Positions 1 to 7,602 are shown, counted from the stretch's first letter. The stretch: DNA of 7,751 nucleotides from an uncultured Marinilabiliales bacterium (GCA_937877575.1 CALFIZ010000162.1:1-7751), one strand, 5' to 3'. Numbers and translations: made by a program. The notes: generated by a model from the sequence alone, not told the origin.

Positions 1-87
1 GTATATTTTGCAACCGTCAACCGGAGCAGCAATTCCGACCATGATTTTGTCGGTGAATATAGCTGATTCATTGGCAAAATAAGGTAC
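1..87 (-). other. Probable start of a chitobiase C-terminal-like domain fused to GH92
   Basis: After the GH92 barrel the protein continues through a short linker (ISDHLINPVPYF, about 736-747) into residues reading F-T-D-K-I-M-V-G-I-A-A-P-V-D-G-C-K-I-Y at 753-771. The pattern of a leading F, a V-x-I strand, a P-x-D-G turn and an I-Y strand resembles the opening of the small beta-sandwich domain found at the C-terminus of chitobiases and other Bacteroidota glycosidases, where it is normally followed by a T-x-D-G-S-x-P-T motif. That next motif would fall just outside the window, so this is inferred from only about 20 residues. Confidence 0.5.
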
Positions 88-2313
88 AGGATTAATTAAA
101 TGGTCTGAAATCAAATTCTTCGGGCGGTCTTCCTCAGCATATCCGAATGACTTGTTAGGTACATCCGACATGTGAAACACCAAGTTGCCGCCATTTGCGA
201 TATCACCGTATGTGATGTACGATTTTGTGTATTCATAACCGTTCAGTTCCACCCTGTCAACGTAAATATTCTTTTCCGACTGATTTTCAACAGACACGGT
301 AAAATGAGAGCCGTTCTCAAGAGAGATGTCAGCTTTCTTCACATAAGGTGAACCGAGAATGAATTTGTTGTCACCAGGACATACAGGATAGAAGCCGAGA
401 GAGCTGAACACATACCAAGCCGACATCTGACCGCAGTCATCATTACCACAGAGACCGTCAGGAGTATTTTTAAATAACTCGCTCATAATCTGGCGAACTA
501 TTTTCTGAGTCTTGTAAGGTTGACCGGCATAATTGAAAAGATATGCGACGTGATGACTCGGCTCATTGCCCTGCGCATATTGTCCTATGACACCGGAAAT
601 GTCAACCTGGTCTCTACCGGTCATTGATGAAGATTCAGTAAAGAGCCTGTCTAATTTGGCTGCAAACGCCTCAGCACTGCCGTACATGTTCATCAAGGAT
701 GTGACATCCTGTTGCACGTGGAAATTGTACTGCCAGCAGTTTGCCTCGGTATAGTTGAAATTAACCTCTGTCGGATCGAAAGGCACAAACCACATGTTAT
801 TGGCTTTAGCGCGATGAAATCCAGTTGTCGGGTCAAAAAGATTCTTATAGCTCTGGGCGCGTCTGATGAATCTTTCGTACTTTTCATTATCGCCCATCTG
901 ATAAGCCATCTGAGCGATACACCAGTCATCATACGCATATTCCAAAGTCTTGGAAACCGACTCATGTTCTATTTCAGAAGGGATAAAGCCATATTCCTTA
1001 TATGCCTTAAGCCCAAAATAATCCAAGTCAGCAGAGTGTACCATTGCATTGAGAGCCAGTTGTTTGTCATAGTTCAGGATACCTTTTGCAAACGCATCAT
1101 AGATAACCGGAATGGCATGGTTGCCTATCATGCAATTGGTTTCATTTGCTGCAAGCTCCCATACCGGAAGACGACCCCCCTGCTGATATTGGAGAAGCAT
1201 GGTATTGACAAAGTCATTGGTGCGTTTCCGGTCAATAATTGAAAGCAATGGGTGAAGGGCACGATATGTATCCCATAATGAAAATACGGTATAATAATCA
1301 TGGTCGGCATGATGTGTCTTAAAATCCCTTCCCCTGTATTCTCCGTTGACATCGGAATACAGGTTAGGTGCAATCATCGAATGGTAGAGCGCAGTATAGA
1401 AAACAACCTTGTCATCATCATTCATCGACTCTACCTTAATCTTGCCGAGTTCATTGTTCCAAAGTTTTCTCGTATAGCTGCGGGCTTCTTCGAAGGAAGG
1501 TGCGTTCTCGATGTTTTTTCGGGCATTTTCAATGCTATTGGCAGAAATACCAACGGTAACATACAAAGGTTTGTTAAGCCCCTCAAATGAGACATATCCC
1601 TTGACGTTTTCACCTTCCACGGTTGTTGCAGCGACTATTGAGTCGTTGAATATCAGACTGCCGGAGGTAAAAGGTTCGGAAAAACGTGCCACGAAGAAAA
1701 GTTCCTCATCGCGAGCCCAATATCTCGAACGTCTTTCACCCACTATTTCATTATCACTGACGATTGACAATGAAGAATTTATGACATTATCCTGATGAGT
1801 AAGGTCAATAATCACATTACCTCCTCCTTTTGGATACGTATATTTGTGAAAAGCAGCTCTTTCTGTGGCAGTCAGTTCAGCCTTGATGTTGTAATCGTCA
1901 AGGATTACAGAATAATAGCCGGCTTCCGCATGTTCATTGTCATGACTGAAACGGGAGACATAACTATTCTGGGTTCCATTGGAGATATCATTGGAGTAGC
2001 ATATTTCGCCAACAGTAGGCATAAACAGGATATCGCACAGGTCAAAGCAGCCGGTTCCATTAAGATGGGTATGAGTGAAACCATATATGACATTGTCGGA
2101 ATAATGATAGCCTGAACATCCATCCCAAGTCATACCTATACGCGAATCAGGGCTAAGTTGTATCATACCGAAAGGAGCAGTTGCCCCCGGGAATGTATGT
2201 CCATGGAAATCAGTTCCAATCATGGGATTTACATATCCGGCATAATCAGAACTCTTCTTGCCGCAGGATACCAATGCCACAGCAATTGTCAATAATATTA
2301 AAAACTTTTTCAT
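1..2313 (-). CDS. GH92 family alpha-mannosidase lipoprotein (3' end beyond window)
   Basis: The frame is open for 771 codons from the ATG at 2313 to base 1 with no stop, so the C-terminus lies outside the window. The start gives a lipoprotein signal peptide (MKKFLILLTIAVALVSC) with a lipobox L-V-S-C at Cys17. GH92 hallmarks follow: NPMIGT (29-34), PGATAPFG (42-49), SGYHY (67-71), GFTHTHLNGTG (78-88), YTVFSLWDTYR (341-351), YTEANCWQY (521-529), GNEPSHH (582-588) and GNDDCGQMSAWYVFSSLGFYP (623-643, key residues G623, N624, D625, D626, W633). The N-terminal beta-sandwich spans about 25-240 and the (alpha/alpha)6 barrel about 250-720. By family knowledge these are calcium-dependent, inverting exo-alpha-mannosidases. 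Glu523 is my candidate general acid and Asp625/Asp626 the candidate base region; this assignment is from memory of the family. Linkage preference (1,2, 1,3 and so on) cannot be read. Lys-Lys-Ser-Ser after Cys17, not acidic residues, gives no clear surface-export signal, so a periplasmic position is plausible. The usual length is about 750 residues; here the frame continues past the barrel. Confidence 0.95.
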   Translation of the reverse strand, partial: MKKFLILLTIAVALVSCGKKSSDYAGYVNPMIGTDFHGHTFPGATAPFGMIQLSPDSRIGMTWDGCSGYHYSDNVIYGFTHTHLNGTGCFDLCDILFMPTVGEICYSNDISNGTQNSYVSRFSHDNEHAEAGYYSVILDDYNIKAELTATERAAFHKYTYPKGGGNVIIDLTHQDNVINSSLSIVSDNEIVGERRSRYWARDEELFFVARFSEPFTSGSLIFNDSIVAATTVEGENVKGYVSFEGLNKPLYVTVGISANSIENARKNIENAPSFEEARSYTRKLWNNELGKIKVESMNDDDKVVFYTALYHSMIAPNLYSDVNGEYRGRDFKTHHADHDYYTVFSLWDTYRALHPLLSIIDRKRTNDFVNTMLLQYQQGGRLPVWELAANETNCMIGNHAIPVIYDAFAKGILNYDKQLALNAMVHSADLDYFGLKAYKEYGFIPSEIEHESVSKTLEYAYDDWCIAQMAYQMGDNEKYERFIRRAQSYKNLFDPTTGFHRAKANNMWFVPFDPTEVNFNYTEANCWQYNFHVQQDVTSLMNMYGSAEAFAAKLDRLFTESSSMTGRDQVDISGVIGQYAQGNEPSHHVAYLFNYAGQPYKTQKIVRQIMSELFKNTPDGLCGNDDCGQMSAWYVFSSLGFYPVCPGDNKFILGSPYVKKADISLENGSHFTVSVENQSEKNIYVDRVELNGYEYTKSYITYGDIANGGNLVFHMSDVPNKSFGYAEEDRPKNLISDHLINPVPYFANESAIFTDKIMVGIAAPVDGCKIY

Positions 2314-2317
2314 GATT

Positions 2318-2348
2318 AAAAAAAAAAGCACCCTTTCGGGTGCTTTTT
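2318..2348 (-). terminator. Intrinsic terminator between the T9SS protein gene and the GH92 gene
   Basis: On the minus strand the six-pair stem GCACCC/GGGTGC closes a GAAA (GNRA-type) loop and is followed by ten T residues (2327 down to 2318). The flanking A5 (2348-2344) can extend the stem against the T run. It begins 18 bases after the stop codon of the upstream gene (TAG at 2369-2367), the right place to end that transcript. Read on the plus strand the same stem is followed by only five T residues and no plus-strand gene leads into it, so the minus-strand role is favoured. Its T run ends only four bases before the GH92 ATG. Confidence 0.9.
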
Positions 2349-2366
2349 GATAGTTAATATGTTAAA

Positions 2367-5300
2367 CTATTTGATAACAACACGTTGTACAACCGTATTA
2401 CCGTTGTTTCTCAGTCTTACGAAGTAAATACCGGAAGTTGCGGATGGAATAGTTATTTCAGTAACATTAGCACTGTCAGTTGTCTTATAAACGAGTTGAC
2501 CGACATAATTGTAAACTTCAACGTCATATTCACCCTCAGTATTTACAGTAGCGAGTTTGAAAGTACCTTCATTAGGATTTGGATATACAGTCATATCGAC
2601 TTCAGTACCATCAAGTCCATCAGGTGAGAAGTAGCCGGAACGTAATATTTCAAGTTCAACTTCATCTGAGCCACAACTGTTGGATGCAATTACTGAAATC
2701 AAAGCATCACCTTCAAATGAAGGAGCCCAAGTTATAACCAATGAGTTCTCTTCAGCTGCAAGAGTACCTGCTGATGCCGGTAATATAGTCCAATTGTAAG
2801 AATCAACCTTGAAGTCAACATCAACATAATATCTTGTTCTTTCCATTAACATTGAAACTAAAGCAGGACCTTGGATTTCAGTAAGTTCAGGTGTATTGTT
2901 GAGTAAAACGTCTAATCTATAGTTTTTAACTTTACCTTCGCATACACGGATAGCTGCATTAACCTGAGCATATCCTACATAATCATCAGCCCAAACAACT
3001 GTTGCCACATTATCAACAAATGTCAATGTGCCTGCATCTCTTGGTGTTAATCTCCAATCATATTCCATATTAGGTGACACTTCTGTAGTTTCAAGTATAT
3101 ATGTGCTTTCTGTTGCATCACATACAAATTCATCACCTGTGATTAGACCTGTTAAATCAGGCATTCCAACGCAAGTGATTGTGATGTAATCGTATGCAAA
3201 GAGTTCACATGGAGCATCAGAATAACCCACCATTGCAATTACAACATCACCGTCATAACTGAGAGATGGATAGAAAACAGGATTTACGTCAGATGGATTG
3301 CTTATATTTCCTTCACCGGAAATAATAGTCCAATTAACCCAGTCACAATTTTCAGCTGTTGCTTCTGAAAGCGGATATTGAGCAAGTCTGCGGCAAATCA
3401 TGAAATCTTCACCTGCATAGACAACTGGAGCGCCCTTAACAGTAAGTGTTACAATATTACTTATGAATGATTCTCCGCAAGCATTGGTAACTATCAGATT
3501 ATAAATACCGGCTTCAGCAGGTTGATATGTAGCGTCATTTGCACCATCAATCGGGAAATTGTTGTGATACCACTGGTAAGTTGCAGGAGCCTCACTGACT
3601 ATTGAAGTAAGGGGTTCAAACTCACCGTCTTCACATATTGCCTGATTATCGGCAATTGATACTTCTATATCATAATTGTTCCATAAAATTGTAACAGCAA
3701 CTGTATCTCTCTGATTAGGACAGTTAGGGATATAAACGACTACTCTGTAATATGATACAGTACCTGTTGCTGCAGCTGTATATTCAGCTGTTGTTGCACC
3801 ATAGATTGAGTACCATTCGTTTTCACCTTCACCACGAACCTGCCATTTGTATGCAGCATAATTCAAAGCGGTAAATTCGTTTTCAATCTCAGCCTTGAGA
3901 TAATAGGAGTCCTCGCAAGTTGCAACAATCTGATTTGAAACATCTTCACCAGTTTCATTGACAATTTGCAGACCGGTAATTTCACCTGGAACGTCAACGA
4001 CTACAGCATCTTCTGCCGGGTCACATCCGAACTCATCACTTACTGACACCGAGAAATTAAGTTGTCCGTAAACACCTGATGCAACTTCATAGGTGTAATA
4101 GTTATTTGCACCTGTGTAAAGAACTGTTGCATCCAAATAGAATGTGTAAGTATATGCACCGTGACCACCCTGTGCTGTAGCAAGGAGATCGATGTCACTG
4201 CCGTTACATACAATCTCAGGATCTGCTGTCAAATCTACTGTCAGCAGCTGATACCATTCGATTGTTACGATATTAGTTTCGAAATTATAATTAGGACAAT
4301 CTGCATCACCGACAACAGCCTTATAAGAATAAACCAAGTTTTCCGTTGAGTTTGGTGTTGCTGGCTGATAGAAATTATCTGTTGTAACTGCTTCTTCAGT
4401 CCAATCTGCGTCAGCGGCTTCTTTATACATCCAAGTATAGATATAATTACCGGAACCGCCTGTTGTACCGTTTACAGTAAGTACATCGGCTGTTTCACCT
4501 GAACAGAGATATTGTTCAGCAGGAGTGATGACTGCATCTGCTATAGCATCGTAAATAACAACTGTAGCAGTAGCCTGTGATTCGCAAACACTTGAATTAA
4601 CAGTGAAAGTGAATGTTGTGGTTTCGTTTACAACTGCAGTAGCAATCAATTGATCAGCATTTGTAATTACACATTCAGGATCAGCTGTCCACAAGTATGT
4701 GTATGCGAGTTCATCACCACCGGAGACAGTAGCTGTAAGAGTAACTTCATCACCTGCGCAAGTAGGTGTCGGGGTAACTGATACTGTGACATCCATAGGC
4801 TTGATGAATATATAATTCAATGTGTCATTGCTTGCATATTCATTTTCACCCTTTGTGATATAACCGCTTATTGTAAGTGGAGTATTGTATGCAACCTCAT
4901 CAATAGTCAACGGATTGCCTGTATAGTAGGAAATATCATCACCTTTAACAACTTTCCAGTTATATGTGATATCATCGTAAGTATAATACAGAGGAACCAT
5001 TGTGAATGTCAGAGGGAGATATCCGTCTGTACCGCAATAGACGCCTTCCGGAGTGGAAGCCACTATGTTGGATTCGATATAATCATCAGCATGGATATCT
5101 GTAACCTTTGACAGGCCATTTGATGTGAAGAATCCGTCGATGGTTACCTGCATACCGATTGTCTCACCTATGCTATAAGTTACGGAAGCACGTCTTGTTG
5201 AATCTTCCTGATATGAATAAACGAACCACTGGAATGTTTCACCGTCAGCGAAACCATCCTTTACATCAGGGGTATATTCGACATTGTCGCTATATACAAC

Positions 5301-7478
5301 GATTGTATTGTTGATGCCTATCCAGCTGATATAACCGCCGCATCTTGGAACTCCATCAAAGTCATTATAGAATATACCGACATAATTACCATAATTAAGA
5401 GGCTCACCGTTTACAAGGATTTCAGCATCGTTAGGAATAATTGTAACATGACCTAAATTACCGTGAAGAGGATCTATATCCCATGGTACAGGAATGTATG
5501 TTCCAACAAAATTCTTTTCAATGTTATCAATAGGCATCAATGCAGTTGTATATGTAAGAGGGTCGAATGCATAACACTCGTAAGCTGGAATTATGGTTTT
5601 TGATTCAGTTGCACCATAAACTATAAAGTTTTCAACATAATATGCACCTGTTGCATCTGTAGTAGCAAGAATTTCATGAGTATCACTGTATATCAGTACT
5701 CCTGAAAGCGGATCACCGTTCGTATTTGTGACAACACCATAAATGTCAAGCATCAGATTATCATCCTGAATCGACAATGATTTGAGTTCGGTGACAGTGT
5801 TAGCATGGAATACGAAATCTTCGTTATATGTGATAGGCATACCATAGAACACTGATTCTTCCTCCGGATATGATTCAGCATCACCGTATTCACCCAAAGA
5901 AGTGGCTTCAAACTGATTGGAATAGATTGCAAAATAGATTTGCTGACCATCATTGAAACCAGGAACGTATGCATCTCTACCGTAAGCAAACAAGCTGAAC
6001 ATCGGTTCTTCTCTGAACCACTGGGCAGCACCTGCACATTTGTAATCTGTACCATCGAAGTAAAATACGCCAATCCAGTCACCATTATTAAGGTCTATGC
6101 CATTAAGCTTAGGTTCAAATCTGTGGATTTCTGAATCATAAGGATATGTATAGAATCCGAATAGATTCTGCATCTGGCTTGAAATCTCAAATTCCCAAGG
6201 GCAATGTTGTAAAATACCTGTAAAGTCGGCTGTAACATCCTCGGTATTGGTGATTAAGATCTTATATGAATAAGGGTCGAAATAATAACCTTCCTTTTTA
6301 GGAAGGACTCTTCCATTGAAAGGATAATCCTGAACAACATATTCATAATAGCCGTTAGCATCTGTATAGACATTGGAAATCAACTCACTGCCCTTATAAA
6401 TTCTAACTGTGGTATTAGCCATTGGAATGCCACCTTCATCAGTAATTATACCACTGATGGTATATAAATCTGAATGAGCTATGAAGTTGAGAGTTTTATT
6501 TTCCGTAAGTGTCAAATATGTAGCAGATTCAGGCTCAAATGAGTAATTATTCTTATAAGGGGTTATTGTAACACCCGTAGTGCCGGAAATAAAGGAAAGA
6601 AGATATTCACCTGCTACATCTGTAGAAGTAAGTGAACAATTTGCAGCTATTAATACGACGTCAGCAACCGGATCTCCGCCCTCATATCCCATTGTCACAG
6701 TACCTGAAACAGTTACGACCTCGGCTTCAGCTTCCATGGTGGTGATAACCGATGTACCGTTATATACGAACAGACCATTATCGGAATTTGGGAAAGGATG
6801 GTCAGGATCGGTAATAATAGAACCTGAAGTCTGATAAGCGACATTACTTGCAGGAACATAATATTCAGCAGCTGCACCGGTAATGTTTGAACAAATGACA
6901 TAAGTCAACTCATGTCCGATAGTTGAACCATCGTCATTACCAAAAGCTGTGATATAAAAGTTATCGTCAATATTGCCGTTGAACTGTTTAGCACCTAAAC
7001 ATTGATCTCCATCGAAAACACCAATCCAATCACCGAGATTAATGGATATTCCTCCAATAGTAGGCCAGAAATCAATGTTAGATGGAATGAAACCGCCATA
7101 AATAATGTGCATCTGTGGTGTCGGGGTGTATTCCCAAGGACATGTGAAAGAAGCACCGGCAAAGTTTATTCCAGCCTCATCAGCATATACTGGACTTACA
7201 GTTTGAGGGACAAAGCTATACTCTGGATAATAAACAGTTATGATACCTGCACAGCCTTCCTGCACAGTAAAATCATACGAACCGTCAGCATCAGTAGTAG
7301 TAGTCAATGCTACTGCTGAGTTAAGTCTATAAAAACTCACAATAGCATCCTCGACTGGACTGTTAGACCCGGTAGTAACATAACCTGAAATCTCAAAAGA
7401 TGCAGGCCTGTCACTCTGCGCCTTGATTGCTGTCGGCAATAGGCACACAAGACTAAGAATTAATAAAAATTTCTTCAT
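2367..7478 (-). CDS. Large modular surface/secreted protein with T9SS type A sorting domain
   Basis: This 1703-residue protein starts with a Sec signal peptide (MKKFLLILSLVCLLPTAIKA, predicted cut after Ala20 before Gln21), which fixes the start; the region before the ATG is A/T-rich with no Shine-Dalgarno, as is usual in Bacteroidota. Domain order: A1 (about 27-108), B1 (113-252), A2 (255-335), A3 (338-421), B2 (426-571), A4 (577-660), B3 (664-797), a run of Ig/PKD-like domains (about 800-1613) and a T9SS sorting domain (about 1625-1703). A modules are carboxypeptidase-regulatory-like beta-sandwiches; B modules carry G-D-W-I-G-V-F. No catalytic motif was recognised, so an enzyme role is not supported. 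By family knowledge, the sorting domain directs the protein across the outer membrane and is usually removed. A role in adhesion or glycan contact is inference. The gene is intact, without frameshift, and is bounded by terminators at 2318-2348 and 7696-7735, so it is probably monocistronic. Confidence 0.93.
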   Translation of the reverse strand: MKKFLLILSLVCLLPTAIKAQSDRPASFEISGYVTTGSNSPVEDAIVSFYRLNSAVALTTTTDADGSYDFTVQEGCAGIITVYYPEYSFVPQTVSPVYADEAGINFAGASFTCPWEYTPTPQMHIIYGGFIPSNIDFWPTIGGISINLGDWIGVFDGDQCLGAKQFNGNIDDNFYITAFGNDDGSTIGHELTYVICSNITGAAAEYYVPASNVAYQTSGSIITDPDHPFPNSDNGLFVYNGTSVITTMEAEAEVVTVSGTVTMGYEGGDPVADVVLIAANCSLTSTDVAGEYLLSFISGTTGVTITPYKNNYSFEPESATYLTLTENKTLNFIAHSDLYTISGIITDEGGIPMANTTVRIYKGSELISNVYTDANGYYEYVVQDYPFNGRVLPKKEGYYFDPYSYKILITNTEDVTADFTGILQHCPWEFEISSQMQNLFGFYTYPYDSEIHRFEPKLNGIDLNNGDWIGVFYFDGTDYKCAGAAQWFREEPMFSLFAYGRDAYVPGFNDGQQIYFAIYSNQFEATSLGEYGDAESYPEEESVFYGMPITYNEDFVFHANTVTELKSLSIQDDNLMLDIYGVVTNTNGDPLSGVLIYSDTHEILATTDATGAYYVENFIVYGATESKTIIPAYECYAFDPLTYTTALMPIDNIEKNFVGTYIPVPWDIDPLHGNLGHVTIIPNDAEILVNGEPLNYGNYVGIFYNDFDGVPRCGGYISWIGINNTIVVYSDNVEYTPDVKDGFADGETFQWFVYSYQEDSTRRASVTYSIGETIGMQVTIDGFFTSNGLSKVTDIHADDYIESNIVASTPEGVYCGTDGYLPLTFTMVPLYYTYDDITYNWKVVKGDDISYYTGNPLTIDEVAYNTPLTISGYITKGENEYASNDTLNYIFIKPMDVTVSVTPTPTCAGDEVTLTATVSGGDELAYTYLWTADPECVITNADQLIATAVVNETTTFTFTVNSSVCESQATATVVIYDAIADAVITPAEQYLCSGETADVLTVNGTTGGSGNYIYTWMYKEAADADWTEEAVTTDNFYQPATPNSTENLVYSYKAVVGDADCPNYNFETNIVTIEWYQLLTVDLTADPEIVCNGSDIDLLATAQGGHGAYTYTFYLDATVLYTGANNYYTYEVASGVYGQLNFSVSVSDEFGCDPAEDAVVVDVPGEITGLQIVNETGEDVSNQIVATCEDSYYLKAEIENEFTALNYAAYKWQVRGEGENEWYSIYGATTAEYTAAATGTVSYYRVVVYIPNCPNQRDTVAVTILWNNYDIEVSIADNQAICEDGEFEPLTSIVSEAPATYQWYHNNFPIDGANDATYQPAEAGIYNLIVTNACGESFISNIVTLTVKGAPVVYAGEDFMICRRLAQYPLSEATAENCDWVNWTIISGEGNISNPSDVNPVFYPSLSYDGDVVIAMVGYSDAPCELFAYDYITITCVGMPDLTGLITGDEFVCDATESTYILETTEVSPNMEYDWRLTPRDAGTLTFVDNVATVVWADDYVGYAQVNAAIRVCEGKVKNYRLDVLLNNTPELTEIQGPALVSMLMERTRYYVDVDFKVDSYNWTILPASAGTLAAEENSLVITWAPSFEGDALISVIASNSCGSDEVELEILRSGYFSPDGLDGTEVDMTVYPNPNEGTFKLATVNTEGEYDVEVYNYVGQLVYKTTDSANVTEITIPSATSGIYFVRLRNNGNTVVQRVVIK
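2370..2606 (-). other. T9SS type A C-terminal sorting domain
   Basis: Residues about 1625-1703 of the large protein match the Por/T9SS type A sorting domain. The hallmarks are YPNPNEGTF (1632-1640), a strand with V-E-V-Y-N and G-Q-L-V-Y (1653-1664), S-G-I-Y-F-V-R-L (1682-1689), and an ending V-V-Q-R-V-V-I-K. This fold is the secretion signal recognised by the type IX system and implies that the host encodes T9SS components elsewhere in its genome, since none are in this window. Confidence 0.93.
2640..5081 (-). repeat. Array of about nine Ig/PKD-like domains within the large protein
   Basis: Residues about 800-1613 break into domains of 75-100 residues, each with a core Y-x-W type strand: Trp841, 930, 1016, 1212, 1303, 1383, 1475 and 1563, with Phe1113 in place of Trp in one copy. 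Seven consecutive domains have a Cys near the start and another near the end: 907/965, 992/1061, 1091/1152, 1188/1253, 1282/1334, 1362/1424 and 1453/1513. The last domain keeps only Cys1602, and the first (about 800-893) only Cys815. The last two copies, with L-T-P-R-D-A-G-T-L and L-P-A-S-A-G-T-L after the Trp, look like the Bacteroidota PKD-like type. Such arrays usually act as stalks or adhesive spacers. Exact domain boundaries are approximate. Confidence 0.8.
5088..7400 (-). repeat. Interleaved A/B module repeats (order A1-B1-A2-A3-B2-A4-B3)
   Basis: A modules (nt 7155-7400, 6474-6716, 6216-6467, 5499-5750) share a T-D-x-x-G-x-Y turn at residues 62-68, 286-292, 372-378 and 607-613, then a Y-x-F-x-P strand, and end in N/D-F-x-G or N-F-I-A. 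This is the carboxypeptidase-regulatory-like or CnaB-like pattern. B modules (nt 6723-7142, 5766-6203, 5088-5489) start with P-W-E/D, have G-D-W-I-G-V-F (149-155, 466-472) or G-N-Y-V-G-I-F (697-703), then a Cys 5-10 residues on and a D-G-x-x-I/F strand. They end near an N-G/N-x-S/T-x-V/I-T segment. I recall similar G-D-x-I-G-V-F modules in other T9SS-exported proteins, but know no assigned function. DNA similarity between copies is low apart from short stretches such as 7021-7042 against 6070-6091 (18 of 22 identical), so the duplications are old. Confidence 0.8.
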
Positions 7479-7513
7479 AATTTTAATTTTATTGATTATT
7501 ACTTTTTTATATC

Positions 7514-7529
7514 ATATTTATTTAAATAT
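7514..7529. repeat. AT-only palindrome in the leader of the large gene
   Basis: ATATTTA, a TT spacer, then TAAATAT form perfect seven-base arms between 35 and 51 bases upstream of the ATG at 7478. In an A/T-rich leader this can arise by chance. It could be a protein-binding site or simply an unstructured A/T-rich ribosome-entry region. Confidence 0.3.
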
Positions 7530-7563
7530 CAATACATTACAACACAACAACCTGCTATTTTTC

Positions 7564-7575
7564 ATAACCAGTTAT
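7564..7575. promoter_or_regulatory. Small palindrome downstream of the candidate promoter (possible operator)
   Basis: ATAAC-CA-GTTAT is a perfect inverted repeat of five-base arms. It lies 20-31 bases downstream of the candidate -7 box on the minus strand, so just inside the predicted 5' leader. The two-base spacer makes it a poor RNA hairpin but compatible with a small dimeric-regulator site. There is no second copy in the window to support this. Confidence 0.2.
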
Positions 7576-7594
7576 CGCATTATATTTTACCTTG

Positions 7595-7602
7595 CAAATA
7601 TA
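7595..7602 (-). promoter_or_regulatory. Candidate Bacteroidota -7 promoter element for the large gene
   Basis: On the minus strand the bases read TATATTTG, an exact match to the TAnnTTTG element used by the Bacteroidota primary sigma factor. Transcription would begin near 7588-7591 and give a leader of about 110 bases. No convincing -33 TTTG is seen about 20 bases upstream. A run of nine A residues on the minus strand (7636-7644), followed further upstream by shorter A tracts, could help as an UP-like element. It is the only full TAnnTTTG match I found between the right-hand terminator and the gene start. Confidence 0.55.

Noticed and set aside
712..1242. A 176-codon plus-strand open frame
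   Set aside because: It lies wholly antisense to the GH92 coding sequence, whose family motifs are unmistakable. The predicted protein has no recognisable domain, and other short plus-strand frames around it look the same.
1795..2115. A 106-codon plus-strand open frame
   Set aside because: It is antisense to the N-terminal GH92 domain, which encodes the conserved GFTHTHLNGTG motif there. It is a frame shadow.
2318..2327. A10 tract as a slippage or phase-variation site for the GH92 gene
   Set aside because: It lies outside the coding sequence and is fully explained as the T tract of a minus-strand terminator.
5753..6085. A 110-codon minus-strand open frame inside the large gene
   Set aside because: It is an out-of-frame shadow on the same strand as the B2 module, whose repeat motifs are clear in the main frame.
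2640..7400. Tandem DNA repeats or a CRISPR-like array
   Set aside because: The periodicity is at protein level only, with module lengths that vary and low DNA identity between copies. No regular direct repeats with spacers are seen.
7518..7565. A 15-codon open frame in the leader of the large gene (MKNSRLLCCNVLIFK), possible leader peptide
   Set aside because: There is no ribosome-binding signal, no associated terminator or attenuator hairpin, and short frames of this size are expected by chance in such sequence.
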